A stretch of 64,000 nucleotides of DNA, from positions 16,584-80,583 of the forward strand of contig SNVD02013307.1 of assembly GCA_013180625.2 (NCBI GenBank). The letters run 5' to 3'. Every line of letters begins with the position of its first letter. Within the stretch, counting starts at the first letter, position 1. The notes beneath the pieces are model-generated. The model did no database searches, was not told the DNA's origin, and saw nothing but the letters and a program-made list of their open reading frames with translations. This DNA is from Boswellia sacra. Taxonomy: Eukaryota; Streptophyta; Magnoliopsida; Sapindales; Burseraceae. Positions 1-11,837 of the stretch are shown piece after piece. The translations under genes were made by a program, and so were the position numbers.

Positions 1-256
1 TTGTCAACACTGAGCGCAACATTAAATGACGTTTTTCTTCCATCGAGTTATAAATATATTCATGATATAAATGTTAGAACAAAGACAGACAAAAAGAACA
101 TTAATTTCCAATTACTCATTTGAAGCAAAAAAAAAAAAAAAAAATTATGAATAAAGGTGAAAGATGATCATATGTGTCCCAACTAGCTAATGCAAGCTAA
201 ATTTACTCAACACACACGGGAAACGCAATCAATGTTCAATCATACAAGTCCTTAAA

Positions 257-3200
257 CTAACGAGCTTCCACAACTGATTCAGTTATTTCATTTACAGAAC
301 AATTTACTTCATTGCTAATTGGCAAACTCCTCAGATGCGAAAAAGCTGGTTGTTCTGGAGAAGGTAGAGGTGCACTTTCATTGCTAAGCATGGAGACGAC
401 CTCAGATATGGATGGTCTATCTTCGGGACGTTCTTGTACACAAAGGAGTGATATGTTTATATATCTTAACAGCGAATCCTTACATGATGCATCATCTAAT
501 ACTGGATCCATCAAGTCCAGACCCCTGTCACTTACCCACATATCCCATGCCTAAACATCCAAGAAAAGAAACAATCAGAGTGAAAACCAGTTAAAAGGCA
601 AACCAAATTACATAAAAGTGAGTCTGTTTTATTACTCACGTAACCGAGAAGATTGAGAGAGTTCGTCTGATAAAAACCAGTATTCTTCTTGCCACTAATA
701 ATCTCAAGCAACAAGACTCCAAAACTAAAGACATCAGATTTTAGTGAGACGATGCCTTGAAGAGCATACTCCGGGGACATGTATCCACTGTATTCCAAAA
801 ATTCATACAAGATAGTTAGTAAATACAATGAACCAGTGCCTGACTTATGAGAGGAGGCTTTTATCTGGCATGCAGTAGCCTTTTAAGTTAGTTACTTACT
901 AAGTGCCAACAATTCGATTTGTGTTTGCTTGCAACTCATTTACTCCAAAAATTTTTGCCAATCCAAAATCAGAAATTTTGGGATTCATGTCTTTGTCTAA
1001 CAAGATATTGCTAGCCTTCAAATCCCTATGAATAATTCGTAATCTAGAATATGTATGAAGATAAAGAAGACCTTGAGAAACCCCTTCAATGATCCGAACT
1101 CGTGTCTCCCAATCTAATAACTTACTTCTCTCTGGATCTGATTTATAGAAAATAGATATTATACAAGTAAATTTATAATTATAACAATAATAGTGCACCA
1201 ATAATACACATTCAAACATATATTTGAAACTGTGATAAGTGCAAACCAAAAAGGAAGATGTCCAAGCTTTTATTCGGCATGTACTCATAGATCAATATCT
1301 TTTCATCCTGGTCAATGCAGCAGCCCAAAACTCTAACAAGATTCTTATGTTGGAGCTTGGCAATGAGCACGGCTTCATTTTTGAACTCCTCCCATCCTTG
1401 TCCAGATTTCTTCGAAAGCCTTTTTATAGCTATTTCATCTCCTTTCAGTAATGTTCCCTGAAATGATGATATATATACTCTCTTAATCAACTTGGCGGAA
1501 GTTTTAACGTTAAAATTGAGGCAGTAATAATTAATAAGCTAGCTTAAGCACTACTGCAAAGGACATAAAATCTTACCTTATAAACACGTCCAAAACCACC
1601 CTCGCCAAGCATATTTTTGGCTGAGAAATTATCTGTTGCAGCAGAAACACTCGCAAAACTGAATAATGGCAATTTAACTTCCTTTCTACCACCTTTACCC
1701 TCTACTTTAGAAAGCTCCGACTGATCTTCTAGGTTCATACCCAGATCAAATAACAACAAATCCTCCCCTGATTATATTAGAAAATTATTATGGGTTTAAG
1801 AACAGTATCATACAGTACTGCTGAAATTATGCTGAGAGAAAATCTTACCTTTCCTTCGTAGCTTTCTCATCTTGTAGGTAAGAATTAAGCCTGAAATGAT
1901 TATCGTGGGAATCACGAGAACTATGACTGTTATCCATATTTCTCTTCTGTTTCCTTTATTCCCCTTAATCTCTGGATCTGTTGAGTTTGTGACAGTGGAG
2001 CACAGTCAAAGAAACAGATTGAAGTTAGAGACTCTACCCACTTTTACCATATAAGGCACTAGATTAATTGATAAGTTTGGAATTCCAGGAGTTGAATCCT
2101 CAAAAGGGTTCTAAAAGTTTTAAAAAGCTAAAGGAGGGACAAGCGCAAGAAGAAATTTCAATAGTAAGTTAGCACCATGAATAATAAGAATAAACTTACC
2201 TGGCTCTGGAGCTGGCACTCGAATGTAGACATCCTGTGCCCCTCTGTTTTCAGGGACCTTTCTGAGATCAATGATGTCGCCAAACCACATCAAACAGCCT
2301 GTGCCTCCTTGAGTTAAGTTGGAATTAGCATAAGCTCTACAAGAACAATTCTTTTTGCATTGGTCTTCACAGTCGTTGAAAACTATACTCTCATTCAGCA
2401 AAACGTTTACCAAATCTGGTAATTTAATCCCGTCAACCTTTACAAATCCATCCCCAGGTTCACAATCTAATTGGGAGCTTCTAACGCAACCTCTGGACTG
2501 ATTCTTTTGTGACTTGGGAATGAATCCCTTCAAACACTCACAATCTGCTGTTTGGTTAAAGCTGCAAAGAGTATTAGAGCCACAATGCCCATAATACCCA
2601 CACGAATCCTCCGGCGCTGAGTACATACTAGCCCATCCGTTACTCCTCTCGTTCCACACTTGCCCTAGTAACACACCTGATTGATTTACTTTTAAAAGCA
2701 TCAGGATCTCGCTTGTGGTAGTCTCGTAAATGCAAGAATACTCATCCCGATTATGCTCCATAACTGGTACAAATAGCAAGTTTGGCTGCTTAGACCAGTT
2801 TGGCTGCGTAGGAATGGCGCCAAAGAAAACTCCATTCCACGGTCCAGTCCGGGTTATCTTCACAGATTCCTTGTGGGTTACCATTTGAGGTAACACATCG
2901 ATGTTAAATCTGAAAGTAGCGTCTCCGGGGGATGGATCATCGGGACTTCTCCATGACGTTAAATATCGTTCAAGACCGGTTTTTAAGTTCCAGCCCAACC
3001 TCATGCCAGGTAACAATACGTCGGTTGGGAAGTCAAAGCTCTGCCACAAACGGTCAGAAGGGTCGCTGCTAAAATTATCTCTAACAAGAACAAAGTTTCC
3101 CGTATCTAAGAGCCGTGCTACTGGATTTTCAACTTTGGTAGACACGTTTGGAGACCAGATAATGCCAGTTGTACTATTCAGAACGAGGCTTCCATTGCTA

Positions 3201-3481
3201 ATAGATAAAACTCCATTTGTATTCGGAATAGGGTTGTTTCTATTTGCAACCCACACAACCTTGTCAGGGCTGATCTTGTACCATATTCCCAGGTATCTGT
3301 TCGTGGAGTTTCCAGGAGAGAAGAAGCCAAGCTCAAACCTTTCCTCCAACGAAACTAATGTGTCACCACCATCCTCAATGAACCCTCCTGGACTTATGGT
3401 ATCAGCTGCTAATGACAACTTAACGCCTGAGAAGAAGATGAAGAAAGAGCCCAAGTAGTAGATGAAAGCAAGATTTTCCAT
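257..3481 (-). CDS. G-type lectin S-receptor-like serine/threonine-protein kinase (SRK1), complete, seven exons
   Basis: Plasma-membrane receptor kinase of the S-domain family; such proteins sense an extracellular ligand and phosphorylate Ser/Thr on partners. I place exons on the minus strand at 3481-2200, 1977-1849, 1767-1577, 1457-1247, 1137-900, 787-640 and 550-257. All junctions are GT-AG and the lengths sum to 2493 bases (831 codons, stop included), with phases agreeing at every join. Exon 1 encodes a signal peptide (about residues 1-26), a mannose-binding B-lectin domain, the S-locus glycoprotein domain and a Cys-rich PAN domain. Exon 2 encodes the single membrane span ([18 protein letters not shown]). 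Exons 3-7 encode the kinase: glycine loop [13 protein letters not shown]-binding Lys in AIKRL, catalytic HRDLKASN near residue 640, DFGLAKIF near 660, and APE-loop SPEYALQG. It is an RD-type kinase. The tail ends [13 protein letters not shown], typical of this family. The 211- and 238-base exons are family standard. Ligand unknown. Confidence 0.95.
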
Positions 3482-3949
3482 TCATACAATTTGAAACGCT
3501 AGAATAACTACTAATTTGCAAATACGGTAATGGAGTTCTTTTCTCTCTTGATCGCTCAAATACAAGTTTTCATTTGTCAAAAGGTTTGTTTTTCCACTTT
3601 CCCGTGTGCGTTGGCGGACCTACACTAGTCTATGGCCTAATTAGAATTAATCAAAGAGATACAAAAATATAAAGATACTTCTATACCCCCCAACTTTTAA
3701 CCACACTGACAAGACTCATGTCATATATACTTTTCTCATTTTTTTTCCCAGATTGTGATTAATAATTATACATTAATATAATAAAAATGAGAAAATAAAA
3801 TCAAATATTAATCATTGACTAATTCAAAATAAATATCATTAATTTTTGAAAAAATTAAATTAAATTTAAATGAATAAATAATCATGTTTTAGGTCATTAT
3901 TACTTTTTAACTCCCACTGATCAGGTCCAGGCGAGTGGAGCTTTTTTAA
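3482..3949. promoter_or_regulatory. Upstream (promoter/5' UTR) region of SRK1
   Basis: Non-coding, AT-rich sequence immediately 5' of the SRK1 start codon at 3481 (gene on the minus strand). I see no convincing TATA box at a fixed distance. A W-box core (TTGAC on the minus strand, around 3577-3581), the site bound by WRKY factors, is present, but this 5-mer is frequent by chance. Called regulatory by position only. Confidence 0.4.
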
Positions 3950-5490
3950 TCACATAAGGTTGCCCTCGATCCTAGGAAGGAAAGTAAAACGGCACAATGG
4001 ATAGAAAAGGAAAATCTTAATATTATTTTATTTGAAGAATAAACTATTAACTTTAAAAAGATCAAAATCCCAATATTAAAGTAGCAGAATCTTATGTGTC
4101 ATTGTACATATTAAACAATTTTTAAAGTGAACAGGTCATTGTCATTGTTAGAACAGAAAAGGATGGATGGATATCTAAAGCAAAGTGACTGATTTTATGA
4201 TACGTGTGTGAAACAATATTAACAATAGAATGACTAAACGAAGTCTATATAATTCAAAGAAAATACATCATTGTAAAAAACAGTTCTGCTATAATTCAAC
4301 CTTCGGATAAATACCCCGTCGGCTAAGGTAAAATGAGTGAGAAAAGAATTGACGTTCACCAGTAACCAAGGCCGACGCGGTTGACGAAAAACGGTGGGAA
4401 GTCAATGTCGAATCTAAACTGAAGTCTAAGTCCAATAACTCGACCGGAAAAGCCTGAGAAATTTGTAATGGGTACGAAAATGGACTGACAAGTGGGTTTC
4501 GGGATATGGGCCAAGTAACTCTGTTCTAAATTGGAGAGTCGCCTAACATAAAGACCCATTTTCACACGTATGTTTGACAATCCGTTGCGGGACAAATTTT
4601 CATCTTGGAAAAGACAGTTTTCAGTACCTACAAACCCTGCATCTCCTCCACCATTCTCTTCAACATCACCAGCACTCATATCAGGACCACCATCCACCAC
4701 CATTCAAAACACCAAAGCACCAGCACCTTCCCAAATTAATTAAAAAAAAAAAAAGAAAAAACCAACAGCCCAGGAACTCCTAAAAACACCTATGATGGGA
4801 AAATCACACCCAATAACACCCGCAGCCTCCGCTATTGATTAAACCTTAATCCATCCTCATCAACCATCAACTTGGAACCAAAAACCCAGATTTTGAAGCT
4901 TCACCAGGAGTAAATTATTGCAAAGAAATTACCTGACCCATGCTTAACATCCAACAAAACTCTTCTTTAATCAAAATGAATACCTTTCTGCGAGCAAAAG
5001 ACTTGAGCTTTCCCTTAAAATTAAAGTGTTTCCTCCGAGAAGATTAAATCTAAGAAACTGAGCCCGGCACACTTTTATGCAGAGATGAAAAGATCCAGTG
5101 GAGTTAATTTCTTTTTTTAATTTTATTAATATTTCATACTGAAATGTCTGTAATACCCTTAAGTCTGTTTATTGATATAGACATTGTCGTCATCGTCTGA
5201 AAAAGAGCTCTTCATATAACTTTCCCGTGCAGAGAGTCGAGTTGTAAATTTATCCCTAATTCAACTTCAGTTTAGAATTAGATAGGAATAAGGAGAGAGT
5301 ACACCCTCACCCCGGGGTACCACGCCAAAGAGAGAGTGGAAAAGTGAGATAAATTACAACGTTTTTAATTTTTGTCTTCCACTTTCTCGCTCTTTCATTA
5401 GCCGTGGTATCATATCAGCGGTATACTCTCTCAGAAATAAGATAAGAGATCAATATTAACTAATAAAATATTTAAGAAACAAAGTGAAAG
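3950..5490. repeat. Segmental duplicate, copy A (matches 16905-18150)
   Basis: A diverged direct duplicate of 16905-18150. Matching islands occur in the same order: the stretch around 'aaaacggcaca' (3987 and 16930), 'caatttttaaagtgaa' (4118 and 17115), 'ggatatctaaag' (4168 and 17167), 'ataattcaaccttcggataaata' (4290 and 17495), the 'cacacg.atgtttgacaat' block (4563 and 17563), 'ttcatactgaaatgtct' (5133 and 17949) and 'aaagaaacaaag' blocks (5470 and 18135). Copy A lies beyond the 5' end of SRK1. Copy B has no SRK beside it, which suggests that a neighbouring gene copy was lost. Confidence 0.7.
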
Positions 5491-7162
5491 TAGACAATTC
5501 AAAGTATCGATGATACTGAATCATATCTTAACATCTTTAAATTAAGATAGAGTCTGTTTTACTTGCGTTACACCGTTTATTGATGCAACTACTCAATAGA
5601 AGCCTTTTAAAGTATAATAAACAGCGATTTTTGTCGAGTGAATAATATTATTTAGTTACTGTTTATCATATTTTAATAGTTGTTTATTGACTGATTGTAC
5701 TATATTTACTAACCACGTGATAGATTTTTTTAATAAGTTTATGCCACTGTATTTATTTATGAATTTAAATATTATTTTTTGTAAGACACATTTTTCAATA
5801 TAATTTAAATTCAATATCAACCATATATCTTTTTTAAAATTTAAAATAATTCAAAATCAACTATATATTTCTAAATTTAATTGAAAATAAAAATACTAGA
5901 TTTATAATCTAACACACTCTTACCATCGATTATCGCAAATACTCTATTTTATTATCAATGTTATTGAATTCGCCACCGACAACATTTGAAGTTTTAAACT
6001 TGGCTATCGCAATCAAAACTCTTGCTCATGCTCTTAGAGGATTTGGTTAGGATATCATAACTTTAACCTTCTGATCGGACTGATTTCTGCACTCAACAAT
6101 GAAATCGTCAACAGTTTAGTGTTGAGAATCTTCCGGCAAGTCTCCTCAAGGCGGCGGTATTCTCCAGTTGACGACTTGCAGCAGAAAATTCTACCTTAAT
6201 GACAGTTTGAAATTTTATTTTTATTTAATTACTTTATTTTATTTCAATTTCTTTAAATTAAATATTAATAATTATAACTTTTTAATAAGTTTATGTATGA
6301 TTTTATATTTACATAAAAAAAATTGGTTTTTAATAGTGAAGTTTATCAAACACATATTTAAAATTTTAAGATATTACATCAATTTTAAAAAGTTATTTTA
6401 TCAAATAATTTAAAATTTTTTTAGTCATTAAATCAACGAATTTTACATATCCAACTTCACCCACTTTATGGAACATTAGTTTATATGTAAATTTTGTATA
6501 TAAAATTTATAAAACTAATATTATTTATAAATAATTGGCTTTAGGGATTTATTTTGAAGGATATATATAGATAACTTTTAAGGATTTTCAAAGTTGCCCC
6601 TCGCGAGTCACAATTGGCTCCCTCCTCGCCTGGGGCCCATGAAGTTGCTTGGAAAAAGGTTTCAAGAATCGATACGTATAAGCTTTATTATTATATTGGA
6701 TAAACATTTCACTTAATCTAAAAAATTTAATAATAAAAAGCATCCGAAAGGTGTCTACAGTGTACCCGTACGTGCTTCCGAATAAAAAAATATTATTTCT
6801 TTTTGTTAATCAAATTAATTTTCAATTGGACTTTGGGAATTAGGTTCAAGCTATATTATTCTTTATTGCCGTCTATGATTAACATGTGCTCTAATAGGAA
6901 ATACAAGATTTTCCACCGAAGGAAATATAAGCCAAAGAAAAAAGCAAGCCAAAGTTCTCTCTTTCTACCTCAATAATTTTTAAGCTAGTTAATTTAGGCA
7001 CCTCCGGCCCTCATGCTCCATTATGTCTTTGAAAAGATAAATAGATAAACAGATAAAAATCTTATCTTAATAACAATTATAGCCAGGAAAAACCGGGGAG
7101 AAATCAATTTTTCTGATAAAAAACCTGTGCAATACTTTGAAATATGTCCATGAATAATTGTA
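5491..7162. other. AT-rich intergenic stretch, nothing recognised
   Basis: Very AT-rich with only short open frames of low-complexity composition (runs of Phe, Asn, Ile, Lys). No domain motif, tRNA shape, terminal inverted repeat or long direct repeat was found by eye. Confidence 0.5.
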
Positions 7163-7262
7163 GATGTAAGATAAGAGCATCCCTTTCTTCCGCCTCTTTT
7201 GCTCTTTCTTCTTTTTATCGAGCGTTAAGTTGTCAATAGCTGCAGTCAACATCGGACGTCAA
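7163..7262 (+). pseudogene. SRK exon-1 relic (signal-peptide region)
   Basis: The plus strand here reads as the signal-peptide end of an S-domain kinase. '...gcgttaagttgtcaatagctgcagtcaac' aligns with the SRK1 exon-1 sense strand '...gcgttaagttgtcattagcagctgatacc' (minus strand, near 3430-3395), and both encode a KLS.AA motif preceded by a hydrophobic run. Similarity stops soon after 7262 and no B-lectin sequence follows. Orientation is opposite to SRK1. A short dead fragment, probably left by an inverted duplication. Confidence 0.6.
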
Positions 7263-7439
7263 GGAACATAATCTTGCTTTATTAGGAAACTTATGTAATG
7301 TTACGGTCCACTCCTTCATCTTGAGCTCAAAATAAGTTTAAATTCTAGTCCCTTTTCCGCTCTCTACCTTCCAGCCTCCGGTCTCTTCTCCCTTTTTTTA
7401 TTTTTTATTTTTTAAATCACAGCCTTGGCCACTTCCGGG
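7263..7439. other. Intergenic sequence before the first copia element
   Basis: No coding or repeat signal was recognised. It ends in the likely 5-bp target duplication (agaac, 7440-7444). Confidence 0.4.
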
Positions 7440-7444
7440 AGAAC

Positions 7445-8168
7445 TATTATGTGTGTTTTTTTTTTTTTTTTTGTTAGAATATAGGCAATAGAGGATTTGT
7501 TTCTCGATTAGAATTAAAATAAATTGGAATTTGTATCAAACTAGGAAGTTAAGTTTGATTGTAATTTGTTTTAATTAGGATAATCTAGGTAACTCATAGT
7601 TTGACGAGAAAATTGAAATAGGAAGAGTTTTAGTTGTACTTATAGTCTAGGAATCATGGATAGACTAGGAACAAGACTCTTAACCCCATATAAAGCCTTG
7701 TATAATGAGTGAAAAAAAAAAAAGCACATAATATATAACGAGTTGTGTGGGAGAGAAGATTGATTAAACGTTTTATGACCTTGGGAGTCGGCTAAGAACG
7801 TCAACGTTTGGGTGATCTTGTAAGCTATGATTGGGGGCCATTAATCGTAAGCATAGATCATGGAAGTTCTTCTCGGCTAGTCTTTCTTTGAGAGCATATA
7901 TTAAAGATTAGTGTTATTTTGTCGGTATGCATAGGAAGACTATAAAGTTAAATCCTTGTTATTGCTGTTGATATTCTTATATTTCTCATTTTATTTTTGA
8001 TTGAAATAAAGCTGTTACTGAGATCTCTAAAGTAGATGTGGGCTTGATTGGCCGAACCACTATAACTCTGGTGTTCCTATCTGTTTTAATTTCTTACTTG
8101 TAGTTTCATCATAATTTTGTTAATATCTCGGATTGAATGCTTCCGCGAAAGGCACGAAATTCACAACA
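7445..8168 (+). repeat. copia-1 5' LTR
   Basis: Pairs with 9897-10619. It contains a T-rich run near its start and a TATA-like 'catataaag' (about 7686), where LTR promoters usually sit. Its first bases (TATTATG) appear mutated relative to the TGTTATG of the right LTR. Confidence 0.88.
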
Positions 8169-8171
8169 ACT

Positions 8172-8183
8172 TGGTAGCAGAGC
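8172..8183 (+). other. copia-1 primer-binding site
   Basis: TGGTAGCAGAGC lies 3 bases after the LTR. It differs by one base from TGGTATCAGAGC, the usual plant copia site complementary to initiator Met-tRNA. Confidence 0.75.
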
Positions 8184-8186
8184 TTT

Positions 8187-8935
8187 TTGGTTCTAGAATT
8201 CGAGATAGATACAACAAAATTCGAGATGGAATATTTTAATGGCAAGGGTGACATCAGTATTTGGCGTAGAAGGATGAAAGCCTTGTTGGTTCAACTAAAG
8301 GTGACTCAGGCTTTGGGTGGAGAATGTAAACTACCGGATACATTGACTGAAGAGAAAAAAGCAAGAGATGTTAGAGATAACCTATAGTACCATTGCCTTG
8401 CATCTAAGTGACAATGTGTTGAGATAGGTTTCGAAGGAGACAACTGCATTTAGGATTTGGTTGAAGTTAGAGAGCCTATACATGACAAAATCTCTAACAA
8501 AACGAATATATTTGAAGACAAAGTTGTTTGGGTTCAAGATGCAAGAAGAAAAGAGCATTGATGAGAATATTGATGATTTCAATAAAATAATCATTGATCT
8601 AGAGAATATTGGCGCAAGGATTAATGAGGAAGATCAAGTTGTCATCTTGTTGAACTCGTTGCCACCGGTATACAGTCAACTGAAAGATACTTTCAGTTAT
8701 GATCGTGAGTCTTTAGCCATGGAAGAATTGGAACCTGAGATTAGGTCTAAAGAGATGGAATTAAAGGTTGAGGGGAAAATATTGAGTAATGAGGACAGCA
8801 ATGAAGCAGTAACTATAAAAAATAACAAACTGAGGAATCGATTGTCATCAAAGAAACTTGACAAATCTAACTTTAGGTGTTTTCACTGTAAGAAATTGGG
8901 ACATCTTCGAAAGACTGTCTGGAAAGATTGAAGCA
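8187..8935 (+). pseudogene. copia-1 gag, frameshifted
   Basis: Capsid-type Gag of a copia element. The first open part (8187-8387) has the typical FNG....W..RM.ALL start seen in Gag. A stop near 8385 and a frame change separate it from a second part (8461-8931) that continues through the capsid region (LLNSLPP.Y) to a zinc knuckle CFHCKKLGHLRK near 8878. The last Cys of the knuckle is read only in another frame (KDCLERLK), so a base has been lost just before it. Not translatable as one protein. Confidence 0.8.
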
Positions 8936-9515
8936 TCAAGGAGATAAAAAGTCAAACCATGGAGATGCAGCTTATGAAGGATATGAATCCGGTGAAGTTT
9001 TGGTGCATTCGGTAATGGAAGACCAAAAGGAATGGATTCTTGACTCTGGCAATTAATTCCACGTGTGTTCACATAAGGGATGGTTTCAATCCTTGAACGA
9101 TAAGTTGGATGTAATTGTTATCCTTGGTAACAACCAAGCTTGCAAGATAGTTGGGGTTGGCTCAGTCAAAGTCAAGATGTTTGATGGCTGTGATCAGTAA
9201 CGTGAGGTATGTCCCTGAGTTGAGAAAGAATTTGATATCTCTTCGTGTGCTTGATAATTTAGGATGTGTAGTCAAGATTGAGAATGATGACATGAAAATT
9301 GTTAAGGATGCAGTGACCATTATAAATGGCAAACTTAATAATGATTTATATACTTTGATTGAGAGTGAAAAAGCATTTGATGCTAGTAATGGGAGAAAGC
9401 GATTTAGGCTCAAGGTGGAGCCTTTGGTGGATAAATCGGTTCGTGATCCTAATATTAGTGGAATAGATGAAACACGACAAAAGAGGTATGTGGAGAAAGT
9501 GTTGGGTTAGTTTGG
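8936..9515 (+). pseudogene. copia-1 protease / pre-integrase remnant
   Basis: After the zinc knuckle the frame continues into an aspartic-protease region (WILDSGN at about 9033, followed by a stop where the usual Cys-Ser-His-His region should be). A conserved block follows (RYVPELRKNLISLRVLDNLG, about 9205-9264), and then a pre-integrase-like segment up to about 9390. The remaining integrase, reverse transcriptase and RNase H are absent. Confidence 0.75.
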
Positions 9516-9639
9516 TAGGACAATTAGCAAGTTCAAACATTACTTGGACTTCATTCAAAACAAATACACTTGATGCCCTAAGGGCCTGGTGGAGAGCAGC
9601 AACTGGAACGAAGAAGGAAAGTTCGGAATCAAATCTGAA

Positions 9640-9845
9640 ACGGTTGTGCTCCCGCGCAAGATGACTTGCGCTCCTATGCTAGTCTCCCAGGAAGTTGGCG
9701 TTCCAGCGCAATATGTGTGGCGCTTCGGCGCAGAAAAGGTTGCGCACCTACGCAACATTCGTGAATCAAAGATGCTTTAGGCCGAGAGTTGGCGCTTTTG
9801 CACCAAAACAGTTGTGTGCCTACACGATGTGGTGAACTGGAATCC
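9640..9845 (+). repeat. Degenerate GCGC-rich repeat block inside copia-1
   Basis: About 200 bases made of loosely repeated units built on 'gcgc..(c/t)..gcgc' cores (for example ttgcgctcc, ggcgttccagcgc, ggcgcttcggcgc, ttgcgcacctacgc, ttggcgctttt). Its GC content is far above its surroundings. It lies between the end of the coding remnant and the 3' LTR. Function unknown; it may be a family-specific untranslated repeat. Confidence 0.55.
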
Positions 9846-9896
9846 TTCTTCAATGTGGAATCCATAATGCTTGAAGACAAAAACAAGGTGGAAAAT

Positions 9897-10619
9897 TGTT
9901 ATGTGTATTTTTGTCTTGTTAAAAAATTAGGCAATAGAGGATTTATTTCTAGATTACAATTAAAACAAATAGAATTTGTATCAAATTAGGAAGTTGAGTT
10001 TGATTGTACTTTGTTTTAATTAGGATAATCTAGGTGACTCATAGTTTGACAAAGAAACTGAAATATGAAGAGTTTTAGTTATACTTCTAGTTTAGGAATC
10101 ATGGTTAGACTAGGAACAAGACTCTTGACCCTATATAAAGCCTTATAAAATGAGTGAAAAAAAAAAAGCACACAATACACAATGAGTTGTGTAGGAGAGA
10201 AGACTGATTAAACGTTTTATGAGCCTTGGGAGTAGGCAAGGGCGTCAATGTTTAGATGATCTTGGAAGCTACGATTGGGGGCCATTAATCGTAAGCATAG
10301 ATCGTGTAAGTTCTTCTCGGTTAGTCTTTCCTTGGGAGCATATATCGAAGATTGGTGTTATCCTTTTGGTATGCATAGGGAGGCTGTAAAGTTAAATCCT
10401 TGTTATTGCTATTGATATTATGTATTTCTCCTTTTATTGTTGATTGGAATAAAGCTGTTGCTGAGATATCCAAAGTGGATGTAGGCTTAACTGATCGAAC
10501 CATTATAAAGATGATGTTCTTATCTTCTTTAATTTCTTGTTTGATTTCTTGCTTGTGATTTCATCATAATTTTGTCAATATCTCCGTTTGAATGCTTCCG
10601 CGACATAAAATTCACAACA
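9897..10619 (+). repeat. copia-1 3' LTR
   Basis: Matches 7445-8168 along its whole length and is preceded by a weak purine-rich tract (aaggtggaaaa, 9885-9895). It is followed by ggaac (10620-10624), the presumed target duplication. Confidence 0.88.
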
Positions 10620-10624
10620 GGAAC

Positions 10625-11464
10625 CGTGGTCTACCTATGATATATACCACTTGTAGAGATTTCATGTATTTAACCCAAAAGGCTAATATAATAGGTGAAA
10701 TCATTAATCTCTCTATAAAACCCAAAAATCCCCCTTAACCATCTAATTTAAGACTTAATACATCTTATAATTATTATTAGAGTTAGTGAATGGGGTATTG
10801 AACTAGTTTATAATGAAGGGCACTATTATAATTTCTACACTATCCCCACACCTGATAATTTAAAAATTAAATAAATATATAATTACATATATAATATTAT
10901 ATTGTTACACTTCTAGGAGACTAAGACTTTCATTGAATCATTTGGATTTTATGATTTCTTACCTTTTTAATGAACTCCTTAGGCCGAGAGAAGGCATTGG
11001 TATGCCTTATTTTGCCTGCAAGGGTATAAGAAGAAGTAAAGAAAGCGCAGCTTTCGCTTTCCCAGGATCTCCCCTTGGCTTACTGGATTTCCTGATGCTA
11101 CATAAGTGCTGTGGGATTTTGTAATGGGATTTTGGATTTTGTATGTAATATGTATACTAATATTTGTATTATATTATAGTAATGATCTTTTGATCTGAAT
11201 ATTTGTAATGGACTTAATTTGCACATTTGTATTCTTATGGGCCTAAATTTGTCTATTTGTATTGTAACAGACCTAATGGGAGGCTTGATAGTTGATGGCA
11301 AGTATTTTTTGCTTTAATATAAATTGAAATGGAGTAAAGTTACAAAATCTATCATGTAGAATCACAAAATCAAGGAATTTATGAGGATTAACCCTGGGTA
11401 AAATGTTGGTGTGGGGAGGGAAAATACAAATCCAGGGAAAACTGCACCTACACTGCACAAAGAA
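10625..11464. other. Intergenic sequence without a recognised gene
   Basis: AT-rich with a short higher-GC patch at 10980-11110 that contains the inverted repeat gaaagcg...cgctttc (11040-11060). Reading frames here are 60-67 codons and match no family I know. Confidence 0.4.
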
Positions 11465-11566
11465 AAAATGGGGAAAATCTGGTGAGTAGGGACGACCTTA
11501 CTCATCCGGTCTGGGTGAGGAAATGCAAAACTCACACCCGCACCCAGATTTTGTCATTCCTAGTTG
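11465..11566 (-). other. Possible hAT-type transposon end
   Basis: Read on the minus strand, this stretch starts CTAGGAATGACAAAATCTGG and runs into G/C-rich 'gggtgcgggtgtgag' sequence. That resembles the terminal region of Ac/hAT elements (CAGGGATGA... followed by gggt/acccg repeats). The partner end was not found, so this is only a possible remnant. A similar motif starts near 19375. Confidence 0.25.
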
Positions 11567-11837
11567 ACTACTTCTATTTGCTTTTTATATACATTTTCAT
11601 CAGCTAGACCTAGAAATTCAATAAGTATGGGGTAACATTGATTTCATTTTCATCATAAATAATTATTTGATTGTAATAGAGTTTGTGAAAAAGAAAAAAG
11701 AATTAGTCAATTGGGCCTAGATGATATAAATATGAAAACCTTGAGGACCGAAATGATACAATTATAAATTATATTTCTGGGTAATATTATACTAAACCTT
11801 ATGGGTAGTGTATGATACTGCCCCATTTAGTTTTCAT

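Larger units (their letters stand above)
7445..10619 (+). mobile_element. Internally deleted Ty1/copia LTR retrotransposon (copia-1)
   Basis: Two LTRs of about 724 bp (7445-8168 and 9897-10619) share sequence end to end and finish in 'ttcacaaca'. Flanks agaac (7440-7444) and ggaac (10620-10624) look like a 5-bp target duplication with one change. A primer-binding site (TGGTAGCAGAGC, 8172-8183) follows the left LTR. The inside is only about 1.7 kb: frameshifted gag, a zinc knuckle, the protease region and the start of the pre-integrase region, then a jump to sequence resembling the extreme 3' end of pol. Most of integrase and all of reverse transcriptase are missing, so the copy is non-autonomous and dead. 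Confidence 0.88.

Noticed and set aside
2901..3458. Plus-strand 185-codon open frame across SRK1 exon 1
   Set aside because: Complement shadow of the SRK1 lectin exon; the minus-strand frame has clear domain motifs and the plus-strand frame has none.
4356..4703. Minus-strand 115-codon open frame (starts MVVDGGPDMSAGDVEENGGG)
   Set aside because: No family I recognise, no matching frame in the duplicate segment near 17.5 kb, and the Gly/Asp-rich start is the complement of a low-complexity cac/acc stretch. I could not support it as a gene.
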